Shown here one piece after another: positions 50,967-60,911 of a stretch of 64,000 bases of DNA (positions within the stretch are counted from its first letter, which is position 1; every line of letters starts with the position of its first letter). Below the pieces are notes generated by a model. It was not told where the DNA came from. It did not search any database and saw only the letters and a program-made list of their open reading frames with translations. The translations under genes were made by a program, and so were the position numbers. The DNA comes from Corynebacterium zhongnanshanii (GTDB taxonomy: Bacteria > Actinomycetota > Actinomycetes > Mycobacteriales > Mycobacteriaceae), in the NCBI RefSeq assembly GCF_014490575.1, contig NZ_CP061033.1, positions 1,116,001 to 1,180,000 on the forward strand, in the 5' to 3' direction.

Positions 50967-52352
50967 ATGCACTTCGACCTCATCATCATCGGAACCGGAT
51001 CCGGCAACTCGATCCCCAGCCCAGACAACGAGCACCTGTCGATCGCCATCATCGAAAAGGGGGTGTTCGGCGGCACCTGCATCAACGTGGGCTGTATTCC
51101 CACGAAGATGTTTGTCTATCCATCAGATATCATCCGGGAGATCGAGGGAGCCTCGCGCGTGAGTGTGCAGGCGTCGGTCCAAAAGGTGGATTGGCAGGAC
51201 CTGCAGCGTCGCATCTTTAGCGAGCGCATCGACCCCATCTCCGAAGGCGGGGCAAAGTATCGCCGCGGCGAGGAGACCCCCAACATCACCCTGTTCGAGC
51301 AGGCCGCCGAGTTCGTGGGGCCTCGAACGCTCAAGGTCGGCAACGAGGTCATCACCGGCGATCAGATCGTGCTCGCCACCGGCACGCGGCCGTTCATCCC
51401 GGAGTACATCCAGGGCGTGCGGCACCACACCAACGAGAGCATCATGCGCCTGCCGGAGGTTCCGGAGACGCTCACGATCCTGGGAGGCGGAATCGTGGCC
51501 GTGGAGTTTGCCCACGTGTTCTCCGCTCTGGGGTCCCGCGTCACGGTCATCAACCGCTCCCCTCGCCTGCTGCGGAAGCTGGACGACACGATCGTGGAAC
51601 GCTTCAACGAGCAGGCCGCCGCGCAATGGGACCTGAAGCTCGGCCGCACGGTCGAGCGCGCCGAGGAGCGCGGGGACTCCATCGCGCTCACATTGGACGA
51701 CGGAACCGAGATCATCTCCGACGAGGTACTCGTAGCCATGGGGCGCATCAATAATTCGGACACTCTGAACGTGGAGGCCGGCGGCGTCGAGATTAATGAC
51801 GACGGGCGGATCCTGGTCGACGACTACGGACACACCAGCGCAGACGGCGTGTGGGCGCTGGGAGACGCATCGAACGAGTTCGAGCTGAAGCACGTCGCGA
51901 ACAACGAGCAACGGGTGGTGGCGCACAACATCGCGCACCCGGATGACCTGATCGCACTGAATCACCGCGCGGTGCCGTCGGGTGTGTTTACGCATCCCCA
52001 AATCGCCACGGTCGGCATGACGGAAGCGCAGGCCAGGGACACCGGGCGGACGGTCACGGTGAAGGTGCAGAACTTTGGGGACGTGGCCTATGGCTGGGCC
52101 ATGGAGGACCAGGTGGGCATCGCGAAGGTCATTGCCGACGCGGAGACCGGCGAGATCCTGGGCGCGCACGTGCTGGGTCACCAGGCCGCCACGCTGATTC
52201 AGCCGTTCGTGACTGCCATGACCTTTGGCATCGACGCCCGCGTGTTCGCCAAAAACCAGTACTGGCCGCACCCGGCGCTGACGGAGGTAGTGGAAAACGC
52301 TCTGCTGGGATTGGAGTTTTCCTCCCCCGATCCTAAAGGATTGCTGCCATAA
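50967..52352 (+). CDS. mtr: Mycothione reductase
   Basis: The 461-residue flavoprotein reduces mycothiol disulfide with NADPH. It has the FAD motif LIIIGTGSGNS, the redox-active disulfide GGTCINVGCIPTK (Cys about 35 and 40), the NAD(P) motif ILGGGIVAVEFAHVF and the C-terminal interface HPALTEVVENALLGL with its active-site His. Lack of a lipoamide-dehydrogenase-type GxGxxG start (GTGSGNS instead) is typical of this enzyme. AGGATAGGA precedes the ATG. Confidence 0.96.
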   Translation: MHFDLIIIGTGSGNSIPSPDNEHLSIAIIEKGVFGGTCINVGCIPTKMFVYPSDIIREIEGASRVSVQASVQKVDWQDLQRRIFSERIDPISEGGAKYRRGEETPNITLFEQAAEFVGPRTLKVGNEVITGDQIVLATGTRPFIPEYIQGVRHHTNESIMRLPEVPETLTILGGGIVAVEFAHVFSALGSRVTVINRSPRLLRKLDDTIVERFNEQAAAQWDLKLGRTVERAEERGDSIALTLDDGTEIISDEVLVAMGRINNSDTLNVEAGGVEINDDGRILVDDYGHTSADGVWALGDASNEFELKHVANNEQRVVAHNIAHPDDLIALNHRAVPSGVFTHPQIATVGMTEAQARDTGRTVTVKVQNFGDVAYGWAMEDQVGIAKVIADAETGEILGAHVLGHQAATLIQPFVTAMTFGIDARVFAKNQYWPHPALTEVVENALLGLEFSSPDPKGLLP

Positions 52353-52361
52353 TGAGACAGC

Positions 52362-53186
52362 ATGAAGTATCGGGAACCAAACATTGTGGTCATCACTGGC
52401 GCAGCCAGCGGAATTGGGCGGGCGCTGGCGCTGTCCTTTACTGACGCAACACTGCTGCTGGCCGACAGGGATGAGGCCGGGTTGGCGGACACCGCACGGC
52501 AGTGCACGGGCTGCCACGTGGACACCGAGGTGCTGGATATCGCCGATGTCGAGGCGGTGACTGGGTGGGCTGATCGGGTCGTGGCAGAGTTCGGCGTTCC
52601 CGACGAAGTCCATCATGTCGCGGGGATCTCCCTGTGGGGCGACGCCCGCAGCCTCCCTCACGACAAGTGGCAGAAAGTCATCGACATCAACTTGATGGGG
52701 TCTATCCACATGGTGGAGGCCTTCGCACACTACCTGGGTGATGGACACAAGCCCCGCCGCAAGCTGGTCTTCGTCTCCAGCGCGGCGGGAATCTTAGGCC
52801 TGCCGTGGCACGCGGCGTACTCCGCGTCCAAAGCCGGGGTGATGGGCATGGCCGAGGTACTGCGCTTTGATATGAAGCCGTTGGGCGTGGACGTGCACGT
52901 GGTCGCTCCCGGGGCGGTGGATACGCCCCTGGTGCATTCCATCGACATCCACGGGGTGGACCGGTCGAACAAACGAGTGCAGAAGGCCACCGCACTGTTC
53001 CAGGGGCACGCCATCAGCCCGGAAGACGCGGCTCAGGCAATCCGGGCTGGGGTGCGTAAGAATAAGTACCTCATCACCACCAGCAGGGACATCGCCGTCG
53101 CCCGCTGGGCGCAGGTCAACTGTCCATGGGCCTACAAGGCCGCCATGACGCTACTCAACCGCGGCTTCGCCTGGGCTCGTCGATAG
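52362..53186 (+). CDS. Short-chain dehydrogenase/reductase
   Basis: The 274-residue protein has the classical SDR motifs TGAASGIG, HVAGIS (NNAG variant), catalytic Ser in VSSAAG and YSASK. It follows mtr after 9 nt. The long C-terminal part and position recall mycobacterial-type SDRs of unknown substrate. Its last 32 nt overlap the convergent CMD-family gene. Confidence 0.92.
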   Translation: MKYREPNIVVITGAASGIGRALALSFTDATLLLADRDEAGLADTARQCTGCHVDTEVLDIADVEAVTGWADRVVAEFGVPDEVHHVAGISLWGDARSLPHDKWQKVIDINLMGSIHMVEAFAHYLGDGHKPRRKLVFVSSAAGILGLPWHAAYSASKAGVMGMAEVLRFDMKPLGVDVHVVAPGAVDTPLVHSIDIHGVDRSNKRVQKATALFQGHAISPEDAAQAIRAGVRKNKYLITTSRDIAVARWAQVNCPWAYKAAMTLLNRGFAWARR

Positions 53187-53694
53187 GCACGCCGAGCACG
53201 TCCAGAGCTGTGGCCAGGCCGTCGTAGTTCGTCACCAGCATCACGAAGGCAACCTGGTCGCGGGCAGAGAGCTCTGCAGTGAGCCGCAGCCGGGTTGTCG
53301 GCGAGAGCTGCTTGTCGCGCACGAGCTCATCCGTGGCTGCGAGGAGAACCGCGCGCCTGCCGGTGAAGCCGTGTTCTGGGGTGTGCACGGCGTCGATCTG
53401 CTGGGGGCTCAACCCCACGCGGCGGGCGAGATCGCGATGCTGGTCGGATTCGTAGGCGCTGCCGCGCAGCCACGCTACGCGCAGGATGATCAGCTCCGTA
53501 TCCTGACGCGACAGGTAGCCAAAGGGCATCATCATCGCCGAATACAGCAGCCACATGCGAAAAAGGCGCCGGGCGCGGCCCAGAGTGGCAAACACGCCCA
53601 GCGTCTTTCTTTTCTGAACCCGGGCGCCAAGGGCGGTGATGCTGCCGTTGATCAGGCCCAGTTCTCGGAATCGTGCCGGTCCAGGAGTATTCAT
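53155..53694 (-). CDS. Carboxymuconolactone decarboxylase / AhpD-like family protein
   Basis: The 179-residue helical protein has the family core QDTELIILRVAWLRGSAYESDQHRDLARRVGLS followed by LLAATDELV. The redox C-x2-C pair of AhpD is absent, so a peroxidase-reductase role is unlikely; substrate is unknown. The ATG at 53694 directly follows AGGAGT. It lies 8 nt after map in the same direction. Confidence 0.85.
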   Translation of the reverse strand: MNTPGPARFRELGLINGSITALGARVQKRKTLGVFATLGRARRLFRMWLLYSAMMMPFGYLSRQDTELIILRVAWLRGSAYESDQHRDLARRVGLSPQQIDAVHTPEHGFTGRRAVLLAATDELVRDKQLSPTTRLRLTAELSARDQVAFVMLVTNYDGLATALDVLGVPIDEPRRSRG

Positions 53695-53702
53695 ACTCCT
53701 AA

Positions 53703-54563
53703 CTATTCCAGAGAAGTAAGAACCTCGCATCCATCCTCGGTCACCACCAGGGTGTGCTCGAACTGCGCGGTCCACTTCCGGTCGCGGGTCTGGACGGTCC
53801 AGTTGTCATCCCAGATGTCGTACTCCAGGCCACCCAGGTTCAGCATCGGCTCGATGGTGAGGGTCATTCCCTCCTCCAGCACATCGGTGTACGCCATGGA
53901 GTCGTAGTGCAGAACCACCATGCCGTTGTGGAAGGTCGGACCCACACCGTGGCCGGTGAAGTCCCGCACCACGTTGTAATCAAACCGCTTCGCGTAGGCC
54001 TCGATCACACGGCCAATCACGTTGATCTCACGGCCAGGCTTGACAGCCTTAATGCCTCGCCACATGGCCTTCTCCGTACGCTCCACCAGCAGGCGGTGCT
54101 CCTCGGAGACATCCCCGGCCAAGAACGTGGCGTTGGTATCCCCGTGCACGCCGTTCTTGTAGGCCGTGACATCAATGTTCACGATGTCCCCATCCTCAAT
54201 CACGGTGCTATCCGGAATGCCGTGGCAGATGATCTCGTTCAAGGACACGCAGCAGGACTTCGGGAAGTGCATGTAGCCCAGCGTGGAGGGGTATGCACCG
54301 TGATCGCACATGTACTCGTGGGCCACGCGGTCAATCTCGTCGGTGGTCACGCCGGGGGCCACGGCCTTGCCGGCCTCCCGCAACGCCTCGGCGGCGATGC
54401 GACTGGCCTCGCGCATCTTCTCGATGGTCTCCGGAGTCTGAACATACGGCTCCCCCATCGCCTCCTGTACGGAATCCTTCCACGCGTACTCTGGCCGTTC
54501 AATCGAGTGAGCGACGGGGCGGATCGGGGTGGGGTTTCCTGGTACAAGTGGAGCTCTAGTCAT
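53703..54563 (-). CDS. map: Methionine aminopeptidase, type I
   Basis: The 286-residue enzyme removes initiator methionine. The metal ligands are visible in [19 protein letters not shown] (two Asp), [12 protein letters not shown] (His), TIEPML (Glu) and QFEHTLVV (Glu). An N-terminal extension of about 40 residues, with a Pro-rich SH3-ligand-like segment, is typical of actinobacterial MetAP1c. The ATG at 54563 lies in the sequence AGTGGAGCGCATGACT, identical to that at the ftsK start, with TACAGT 7 nt upstream. Confidence 0.96.
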   Translation of the reverse strand: MTRAPLVPGNPTPIRPVAHSIERPEYAWKDSVQEAMGEPYVQTPETIEKMREASRIAAEALREAGKAVAPGVTTDEIDRVAHEYMCDHGAYPSTLGYMHFPKSCCVSLNEIICHGIPDSTVIEDGDIVNIDVTAYKNGVHGDTNATFLAGDVSEEHRLLVERTEKAMWRGIKAVKPGREINVIGRVIEAYAKRFDYNVVRDFTGHGVGPTFHNGMVVLHYDSMAYTDVLEEGMTLTIEPMLNLGGLEYDIWDDNWTVQTRDRKWTAQFEHTLVVTEDGCEVLTSLE

Positions 54564-56382
54564 GCGCTCCACTGTACTCGTCCAGGTTGCTGAAGAAACT
54601 ATTCGTCACGCCCACCGCGTTTTCCGAACCGCCACCCAGCACAACCAGCGTGGCAAAGGCAATATCGTCGCGGTATCCGGCGAACCAGGAGTGCGATCCG
54701 CCGTTGATCTCGGCTTCACCGGTCTTACCGTAGACCTCACCCGCGCCGGCGATTCCCGCGCCCGAACCATTGGTCACCACGGCACGCATCATCTGGCGCA
54801 ACTCCTCGATCTTCTCCGGCTTCAAGGACTCCTGCACCGTCCCCTTCGCGGACGTCTCATGCCCCTCCCCCGGAATCAACACGGGCGTGGGCAGGGAACC
54901 CGACGCCGCCGCGGACGCCACCAGCGCCATCCCAAACGGACTCACCAGATTCAGGCCCTGACCGTAACCCGACTCGGTGCGGTCCAGCATCGTCTCGCCG
55001 TGGGGAACCGAACCCGTGATCGTGTCCAATCCTTCAATCTGATAATCGACGCCCAGCCCGAATTGCTTCGCGATCTCTTGCAAATGACCCGGCTCAAGTT
55101 TGGTGGAGATGTCTGCGAACGTGGTGTTGCAGGACTTCGCAAACGCGTTCTGCAGAGGCGTGGTGCCCAGGGAAAAGCCGTTGTAGTTCGTCACGATGCG
55201 GCCACCAATGTCCTGAGTGCCCGGGCAGCCCACCATCGAATCCGGAGTGAGGTCCTCCTCCGTGAGACCCGCGTACGCCGTGACCATCTTAAACGTCGAG
55301 CCGGGAGGGAATTGGCCGGTCAACGCCAGGTTTCCCTTCTTATCGGCTTCCTTCGTCTGCGCGACAGCCAGGATCTCTCCCGTCGACGGGCGCATCACCA
55401 CCATCATCGCCTCCGCGCCCTTGCGGGTATCCACCGCGGACTGGGCAGCCTGCTGGATCTGCCGGGACAGGCTGATGTGGACGCTGGGCGCGGGCTGGGC
55501 GTCGGTCTCATTGAGCGTGGTGAGTTCCGCCCCCTCAGTGTTCACGGAGACGACTTTCCAGCCATCCTTGCCCTTGAGATCGTCCTCCACCAGCGAGGAC
55601 ACGCGCGACATGATGTCCGGCGCGAAGCCCGGGTCCGGGCGGACCATCGCGGCTTCCGTGTTAAAGCGCAGCCCGCTCATGCCGTCGAGCGCGCGCTGGA
55701 GCTTCTTGCCGGGGATCTCCCCAAGCGTCACCACGGAAAAGTCCCCGTCCACGTCGGCGGCTTCTCGGGCGAGAGCGTCGGCGTCGATGTTGGGGACGGC
55801 AGGATCCTCGGCGCGCAACACGTCCAATTCCCGGGCGATGCGTGTGATCGCCCCTCCCACGTTGCCGGCCGTGTCCGTGTTCAGGACCACGCGGGTGATC
55901 GTGCCCGGCTCCAGCAGGACCGCCCCGTCGCTGCCCACAACGTTGGCGGTTTTCGCGGCTACCTTGCGCAGCTCCATGTGCTGGCGTGCGCCCAGGTCAG
56001 GGTGTACAACGGATGGCTGCCAGCGCACATTCCACCGGTCGCCCGACTTCGTGAGCTTCATCGTGGAATCGTAACCAAAGTGGCGATCACCGGGGAGGCT
56101 CCAGTCCATCCGGTAGGTTGCGGTGGCAATGTTACCGTCGGTGTTCACCCGCTGCAGGACCGCGGACAGACCCTCGGCCTGCATGGACTCCCACGTCTGA
56201 TCCAGCTGGTCGTGGGCCTCCTGGGGGTTATCGGTCAGGTCTCCGGCCTGCTCGGTGGAGCGGGCGGCCATCGCAGACAGGAACTCTTGAGCGACCTCGT
56301 CCGCCACATCCGGTTTCGGGGTACACGCGGACAGGCCGAAAACCAAGCCGACGGTGGTGGTCGCTGCAAGAACTGTTCTCAT
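54556..56382 (-). CDS. pbp: Penicillin-binding lipoprotein (transpeptidase, MecA N-domain type)
   Basis: The 608-residue protein has a lipoprotein signal ([20 protein letters not shown], Cys20), an NTF2-like MecA_N domain, a dimerisation domain, and a transpeptidase domain with SxxK in PGSTFK, SxN in KSCNTTF and KTG in YGKTGEAE. It cross-links peptidoglycan outside the membrane and binds beta-lactams. An in-frame GTG at 56394 is the alternative start. Its 3' end overlaps map by 8 nt. Confidence 0.95.
   Translation of the reverse strand: MRTVLAATTTVGLVFGLSACTPKPDVADEVAQEFLSAMAARSTEQAGDLTDNPQEAHDQLDQTWESMQAEGLSAVLQRVNTDGNIATATYRMDWSLPGDRHFGYDSTMKLTKSGDRWNVRWQPSVVHPDLGARQHMELRKVAAKTANVVGSDGAVLLEPGTITRVVLNTDTAGNVGGAITRIARELDVLRAEDPAVPNIDADALAREAADVDGDFSVVTLGEIPGKKLQRALDGMSGLRFNTEAAMVRPDPGFAPDIMSRVSSLVEDDLKGKDGWKVVSVNTEGAELTTLNETDAQPAPSVHISLSRQIQQAAQSAVDTRKGAEAMMVVMRPSTGEILAVAQTKEADKKGNLALTGQFPPGSTFKMVTAYAGLTEEDLTPDSMVGCPGTQDIGGRIVTNYNGFSLGTTPLQNAFAKSCNTTFADISTKLEPGHLQEIAKQFGLGVDYQIEGLDTITGSVPHGETMLDRTESGYGQGLNLVSPFGMALVASAAASGSLPTPVLIPGEGHETSAKGTVQESLKPEKIEELRQMMRAVVTNGSGAGIAGAGEVYGKTGEAEINGGSHSWFAGYRDDIAFATLVVLGGGSENAVGVTNSFFSNLDEYSGAHD
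54571..54576 (-). promoter_or_regulatory. Probable -10 element of map
   Basis: TACAGT lies 7 nt before the map ATG, inside the pbp 3' coding region, with the same GGAGCGC spacer as at ftsK. It would give map its own leaderless transcript besides read-through from pbp. Confidence 0.45.
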
Positions 56383-56405
56383 GAGTCCTGACACTACCTG
56401 CCGGT

Positions 56406-57035
56406 CTACAGAATTCCGCGTTCCCGCGCCACGGCCACCGCCGCTGTTCGGTTGTTCACCCCCAGCTTGGCGAACACATGGGTCAGATGAGACTTCACCG
56501 TGGCTTCGGTGAGCACCAGCTGGCGTGCGATGAGGCGGTTGGATTTGCCAAGACTCGCCTCTCGGAGCACATCGAGCTCGCGGGCGGTGAGCTTTTCGAT
56601 CGGGTTGGATAGCCGTCCCATGACCTTGCCCATGACGTTCGGGCTGAGCACTGTCTCGCCCCGGTGGGCCTGGCGGATGCCCTCCAGCAGTTGGGTGGGG
56701 CCGCAGTCTTTCAGCAGGTAGCCCACGGCGCCAGCGCTAATGGCCCCCATGACATCGGAGTCCGTGCTGTAGTTGGTCACCACCAGTACCTGAGGCGGAT
56801 TCGGCAATGCGCGGATCTGCTCCGTGGCCCACACGCCATCACCCGTTGTGGAGTTCGGGGTTTCGCCGAAGCGCAAGTCCATGAGCACCACGTCCACCGG
56901 CGTGGTGCTACACAGCTCCACGGCTTCCTGCGCGGAGTCCACGCTGGCCACAACATCCACGTCGTGGCCCTCCACCATGGAAGCCAGGCCTGCGCGGACG
57001 ACGGGGTGATCGTCGGCGATGAGTACTCGGATCAT
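56406..57035 (-). CDS. chrA: Two-component response regulator ChrA-like (NarL/LuxR family)
   Basis: The 209-residue protein has a receiver domain (IADDHPVVRAGL, phosphoacceptor Asp in VVLMDLRFG about residue 53) and a LuxR helix-turn-helix ([34 protein letters not shown]). It overlaps chrS by 4 nt. In C. glutamicum and C. diphtheriae ChrA activates the divergent hrtBA heme exporter; the identical arrangement here supports the same role. Confidence 0.9.
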   Translation of the reverse strand: MIRVLIADDHPVVRAGLASMVEGHDVDVVASVDSAQEAVELCSTTPVDVVLMDLRFGETPNSTTGDGVWATEQIRALPNPPQVLVVTNYSTDSDVMGAISAGAVGYLLKDCGPTQLLEGIRQAHRGETVLSPNVMGKVMGRLSNPIEKLTARELDVLREASLGKSNRLIARQLVLTEATVKSHLTHVFAKLGVNNRTAAVAVARERGIL

Positions 57036-58072
57036 GCTGGAACCTCGATCGACACGCCACAGCCGTGGCCTGGCTCGGACTCGATGTCCATAGTTCCTCC
57101 CATGGTGGTCACCTTTCTTTTCACGGCCCCTAAGCCGACGGGGCTCAGCCTGGCGTCATCCGGTTGGAACCCACGGCCGTTGTCCACCACATCGACCCGC
57201 ACGGCGTCTGGCTGATAGGTGAGGGTGACCGCGGCGGCGTCGGCATGGGAATGCTTCACCACATTGGACACCAACGATTGGGTGATGCGCACGATCTCCA
57301 CCTCGATTCGTGCGGCGAGGGGCCGGGCGTCCCCATCGATGGTGCAGCGCATCCGCTCGCCCATCGGGGTGGACGCCACCACGGACCGCACCGCCGTGGG
57401 AAGGTCCGCACCCTCCAGTTGCGCCGGCTGCAGCTCAGCGATGATGCGGCGCGTATCCTCCAGGTTCGCCTGCGCGGTCTGCCGAGCCAGCTGCAGGTCG
57501 CGGCGCAGATCCTCCGGGACCTCACCCCACTGCCGGTCGATCTTCTGCTCCACGGAGTGCAGGAGCATCTGGATGGAGACCAGGCCCTGGGCGACTGTAT
57601 CGTGGATCTCCCCGGCCAGCCGGGCGCGTTCGGCCGTGGCGGTTTCCCGGCGCAGCATGCGAAAGCCAATGCCCAAGCCCAGCGCCACCAGGCCTCCGGT
57701 CACGGGGCCGATCACCCCGCCCAGCGTCCAGCCCTTCTCCACGCCCAGCGACACGACCGCCACAGCCGCCACGGCGAACACGCAAGGGATGGCCCACCGG
57801 ATGGGAAGGAAGCGCACCACCAGGAAGAACAGGGCGAAGGCGACGAACGCCGCCGAGGGCGCTGCATACAGCCACCACGCCCACGCCGCGCTCACCGCGA
57901 GCAGCCACACCCAGCGGGGTGACATGAACATCCCCGTGGCATACAGCACCGCAAACACCACCGCCGCAGCACTGAGCCCGTCGTTCAGCACAGCAACCAC
58001 CCACAGGGCAGCAACCAACACATGCAGGCCGTGGCCTAAAAACACCCAGGCCTGATCCAATTTTTTGACCAT
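57032..58072 (-). CDS. chrS: Heme-responsive sensor histidine kinase ChrS-like
   Basis: The 346-residue protein has five or six membrane helices within the first 140 residues, then a HisKA_3 dimerisation domain with phosphorylated His in RLAGEIHDTVAQGLVSIQMLL, and an ATPase domain (VSNVVKHSHADAAAV, VVDNGRGF). It lacks a large extracellular sensor, as expected for kinases that sense heme in the membrane. ATGA overlap couples it to chrA. Confidence 0.9.
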   Translation of the reverse strand: MVKKLDQAWVFLGHGLHVLVAALWVVAVLNDGLSAAAVVFAVLYATGMFMSPRWVWLLAVSAAWAWWLYAAPSAAFVAFALFFLVVRFLPIRWAIPCVFAVAAVAVVSLGVEKGWTLGGVIGPVTGGLVALGLGIGFRMLRRETATAERARLAGEIHDTVAQGLVSIQMLLHSVEQKIDRQWGEVPEDLRRDLQLARQTAQANLEDTRRIIAELQPAQLEGADLPTAVRSVVASTPMGERMRCTIDGDARPLAARIEVEIVRITQSLVSNVVKHSHADAAAVTLTYQPDAVRVDVVDNGRGFQPDDARLSPVGLGAVKRKVTTMGGTMDIESEPGHGCGVSIEVPA

Positions 58073-58185
58073 GATGCCCCCAGCCTAATGCACAGCCCTC
58101 ACACTCCACCTCCACCAAAAGTATGAGTTAAAGTCCGATCCTGCGCCCGATGTGCCAACCCACAGGCCAGGCAAGGATGGAGACT
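58073..58185. promoter_or_regulatory. Divergent chrSA/hrtBA promoter region
   Basis: This 113-bp gap separates the heme sensor and exporter genes. TAAAGT at 58129-58134 is a plausible -10 for hrtB; GGATGGAG precedes its ATG. A ChrA site is expected here but I cannot assign its bases with confidence. Confidence 0.4.
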
Positions 58186-59028
58186 ATGAATGGAATCATG
58201 TTTCAGGGGCTTGCCGAGCTCCGCACCGCCAAGGCACGCACGGCGCTCATCATCACCACCATCATGATGATCACCATCATGGTGACGTTCTTGAGCTCGC
58301 TGGCCGCAGGCCTGTCCCACCAATCCGTCTCCGCGTTGCAGTATCAGCTTGAGGGAAATAAGGCCGTCGTCGTCAATGGCACAGGCTTGTCCAGCAGCCA
58401 CATCGACGATGCTCAGGCTGAGGAGATCCAGGCCGCCGGTGGCCGCATTGTCCACATTGCTCGCACACCGGACACCATCTACATGACCGGCGATGGGCCA
58501 GAGGATCTCTACCTCGAGCACCAGCCCATCACCTGGGCACCCGACCACGAGGTGGACGCCATGCCCGGGGCGGCTTCCTTCGGCGTAGTCGATCCTGACT
58601 ACCCCGCAGCCCTGCAGGGCAAGGACGCGCTGAACACCTCCGGCTCCTACCAGGGCGAACAGAGCTCGCTGAGCTTGATGATCACCCTCCTGTACGTCAT
58701 CTCCGCGCTCGTGCTTGGCGCCTTCTTCGCGGTGTGGACTATCCAACGCCTGCGTGGCGTGGCCATCACCGCCGCCCTCGGTGGTTCTCGCCCGGTCATT
58801 ATGGTCGACGCCCTCGGCCAAGCACTCGTAGTCCTAGCTCTGGGGATCGTCATCGGAACGCTGGTGACGCTGGGAGCAGGCAGTCTGATCTCCGGCATCC
58901 CGATCGTGCTGAGCCAGCAGACCATCGCGACCCCTGCCCTAATCCTCCTGGCCGCGGGGCTGCTCGGCGCCGCGATCTCCATCAAGCCCATCCTGTCCAT
59001 CAACCCACGGAGCGCACTGACATGCTAA
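58186..59028 (+). CDS. hrtB: Heme exporter permease HrtB-like
   Basis: The 280-residue protein has the MacB/HrtB topology: one helix near the N-terminus (TALIITTIMMITIMVTFLSSL), an extracytoplasmic domain of about 120 residues, then three helices with ALGGSRPVIMVDALGQAL between them. With HrtA it extrudes excess heme. The ATG at 58186 follows GGATGGAG. Its stop overlaps the hrtA start by 7 nt. Confidence 0.92.
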   Translation: MNGIMFQGLAELRTAKARTALIITTIMMITIMVTFLSSLAAGLSHQSVSALQYQLEGNKAVVVNGTGLSSSHIDDAQAEEIQAAGGRIVHIARTPDTIYMTGDGPEDLYLEHQPITWAPDHEVDAMPGAASFGVVDPDYPAALQGKDALNTSGSYQGEQSSLSLMITLLYVISALVLGAFFAVWTIQRLRGVAITAALGGSRPVIMVDALGQALVVLALGIVIGTLVTLGAGSLISGIPIVLSQQTIATPALILLAAGLLGAAISIKPILSINPRSALTC

Positions 59029-59705
59029 ACCTCAATCAGATCACCCTGGACATTCAAGACGGAAACCTCACGCGCAGGCTTCTGGATCACGTCTCCCTGA
59101 CCGTGGACCCGGGAGAGGTCGTGGGGCTCACCGGCCCCTCCGGTTCCGGTAAATCCACCCTGCTGGCCGTGGCGGCCGGACTTCAGAAACCCACCAGCGG
59201 AACTGCCACGCTGGGTGACAGCATCGACCTCATCAACGGCGGCGCTCGGACGCGCCGGGAACACGTGGGCATCGTGTTCCAGCAACCCAACCTGCTCCCC
59301 TCGCTCACTGCCCAGGAGCAACTGCAGGTGATGGCCAGGCTGGATCGGCCGTGGGGACTTCGCCGCGCTCAGTGGCGCGCCACCACACGCCGCGCGGCCG
59401 AGCTGCTGGAACGCGTGGGTCTCGGCGACAAAACTGGTGCACGGGTTTCCGAGCTCTCCGGTGGCCAGCAGGCGCGCGTCAACCTTGCCCGAGCGCTCAT
59501 GAACCAGCCGGACGTGCTGCTCGTGGACGAGCCCACGGCCGCCCTGGACTCTGACAACGCGAGCCTGGTCACCGAGCTGATCACCGGCATCGCACGAGAA
59601 GACGGCATCCCCGTGCTCTATGTCTCCCACGATCAGGAACAGCTCACGGGGCTCGACCGCGTGGTCGAGATCGTCGACGGCCGCGTGCTGCAGCCTACTG
59701 GGTAA
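59022..59705 (+). CDS. hrtA: Heme exporter ATP-binding protein HrtA-like
   Basis: The 227-residue ABC ATPase has Walker [11 protein letters not shown]-loop [10 protein letters not shown], signature [15 protein letters not shown], Walker [12 protein letters not shown] and switch His in YVSHDQ. It belongs to the MacB/LolD class and partners HrtB. Translation is coupled to hrtB. Its 3' end overlaps the convergent ispG by 11 nt. Confidence 0.92.
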   Translation: MLNLNQITLDIQDGNLTRRLLDHVSLTVDPGEVVGLTGPSGSGKSTLLAVAAGLQKPTSGTATLGDSIDLINGGARTRREHVGIVFQQPNLLPSLTAQEQLQVMARLDRPWGLRRAQWRATTRRAAELLERVGLGDKTGARVSELSGGQQARVNLARALMNQPDVLLVDEPTAALDSDNASLVTELITGIAREDGIPVLYVSHDQEQLTGLDRVVEIVDGRVLQPTG

Positions 59706-60855
59706 CCTTCACCTCGGCCTTGGCGCCCTCCACTGCTTCCAGGCCCTGCTCCTCGGCGATGCGCATGGCCTCTTCGATGAGGGTTTCCACGATCTGATCC
59801 TCAGGCACGGTCTTCACCACCTCACCCTTCACAAAGATCTGGCCCTTGCCGTTACCGGAGGCCACGCCCAGGTCGGCGTCGCGGGCCTCACCTGGCCCGT
59901 TGACCACACAGCCCATCACAGCCACGCGCAGCGGGAACTCCATGCCCTCCAGGCCGGCGGTCACCTCGTCGGCCAGGGTGTACACGTCCACCTGAGCACG
60001 GCCACACGACGGGCAGGACACAATCTCCAGCTTGCGCGGACGCAGGTTCAGCGACTGCAGGATCTGGTCCCCCACCTTGATCTCCTCCACCGGATCCGCG
60101 GACAGGGACACGCGGATCGTGTCGCCGATGCCCTCGGACAGCAGTGCACCGAACGCCACGGAGGACTTGATGGTTCCCTGGAACGCCGGCCCCGCCTCCG
60201 TCACACCCAGGTGCAGCGGGTAATCGGACTTCGCTGCCAACTGGCGGTAGGCATCCACCATCACCACGGGGTCGTTGTGCTTCACGGAAATCGCGATGTC
60301 CCCGAATCCGTGCTCCTCAAACAGGGACGCCTCCCACAGAGCGGACTCCACCAAGGCCTCCGGAGTGGCCTTACCGTACTTCTCCAGCAGGCGCTTATCC
60401 AACGAGCCCGCGTTCACTCCAATGCGGATCGGAATACCGGCATCGCCCGCGGCCTTCGCTACCTCCTTCACTCGGCCGTCGAACTCCTTGATATTTCCGG
60501 GGTTCACGCGCACGGCGGCGCACCCAGCATCAATCGCGGAGAAAATATACTTCGGCTGGAAGTGGATATCGGCGATCACGGGGATCGGGGACTTCTTCGC
60601 GATAGCGGGCAGAGCTTCGGCGTCGACAGTTTTCGGGCACGCCACACGCACGATGTCGCAGCCCGCAGCGGTCAATTGGGCAATTTGCTGCAGGGTGGCA
60701 TTCACGTCGTGGGTTTTGGTGGTGGTCATGGACTGCACTGTGATCGGATGATCCGATCCCACCCAGGTGCCGCCAACATTCAACTGGCGGGTCTTACGCC
60801 GCGGTGCCAGCACTGGTGGAGGGCCGTCGGGGATACCCAGGGAAATTCCGGACAT
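59695..60855 (-). CDS. ispG: 4-hydroxy-3-methylbut-2-en-1-yl diphosphate synthase (flavodoxin)
   Basis: The 386-residue iron-sulfur enzyme catalyses the penultimate step of the MEP isoprenoid pathway. It has the TIM-barrel start [25 protein letters not shown] and the cluster cysteines in [10 protein letters not shown] and [11 protein letters not shown]. Pathway partner dxr lies 1.3 kb upstream, with rseP between, the conserved actinobacterial order. Confidence 0.97.
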   Translation of the reverse strand: MSGISLGIPDGPPPVLAPRRKTRQLNVGGTWVGSDHPITVQSMTTTKTHDVNATLQQIAQLTAAGCDIVRVACPKTVDAEALPAIAKKSPIPVIADIHFQPKYIFSAIDAGCAAVRVNPGNIKEFDGRVKEVAKAAGDAGIPIRIGVNAGSLDKRLLEKYGKATPEALVESALWEASLFEEHGFGDIAISVKHNDPVVMVDAYRQLAAKSDYPLHLGVTEAGPAFQGTIKSSVAFGALLSEGIGDTIRVSLSADPVEEIKVGDQILQSLNLRPRKLEIVSCPSCGRAQVDVYTLADEVTAGLEGMEFPLRVAVMGCVVNGPGEARDADLGVASGNGKGQIFVKGEVVKTVPEDQIVETLIEEAMRIAEEQGLEAVEGAKAEVKVTQ

Positions 60856-60911
60856 AGGGGTGCTCTTACCTCTTCCTTGTGAGTGTATGACTGGGCTCTA
60901 GTGTACGCGCG

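Noticed and set aside
51123..52748. 541-codon minus-strand frame opposite mtr and the SDR gene
   Set aside because: It crosses two well-defined genes and their intergenic gap and shows no motif.
54529..56391. 620-codon plus-strand open frame opposite the penicillin-binding lipoprotein
   Set aside because: The lipoprotein signal and SxxK, SxN, KTG motifs fix the real gene on the minus strand; the antisense frame has no domain.
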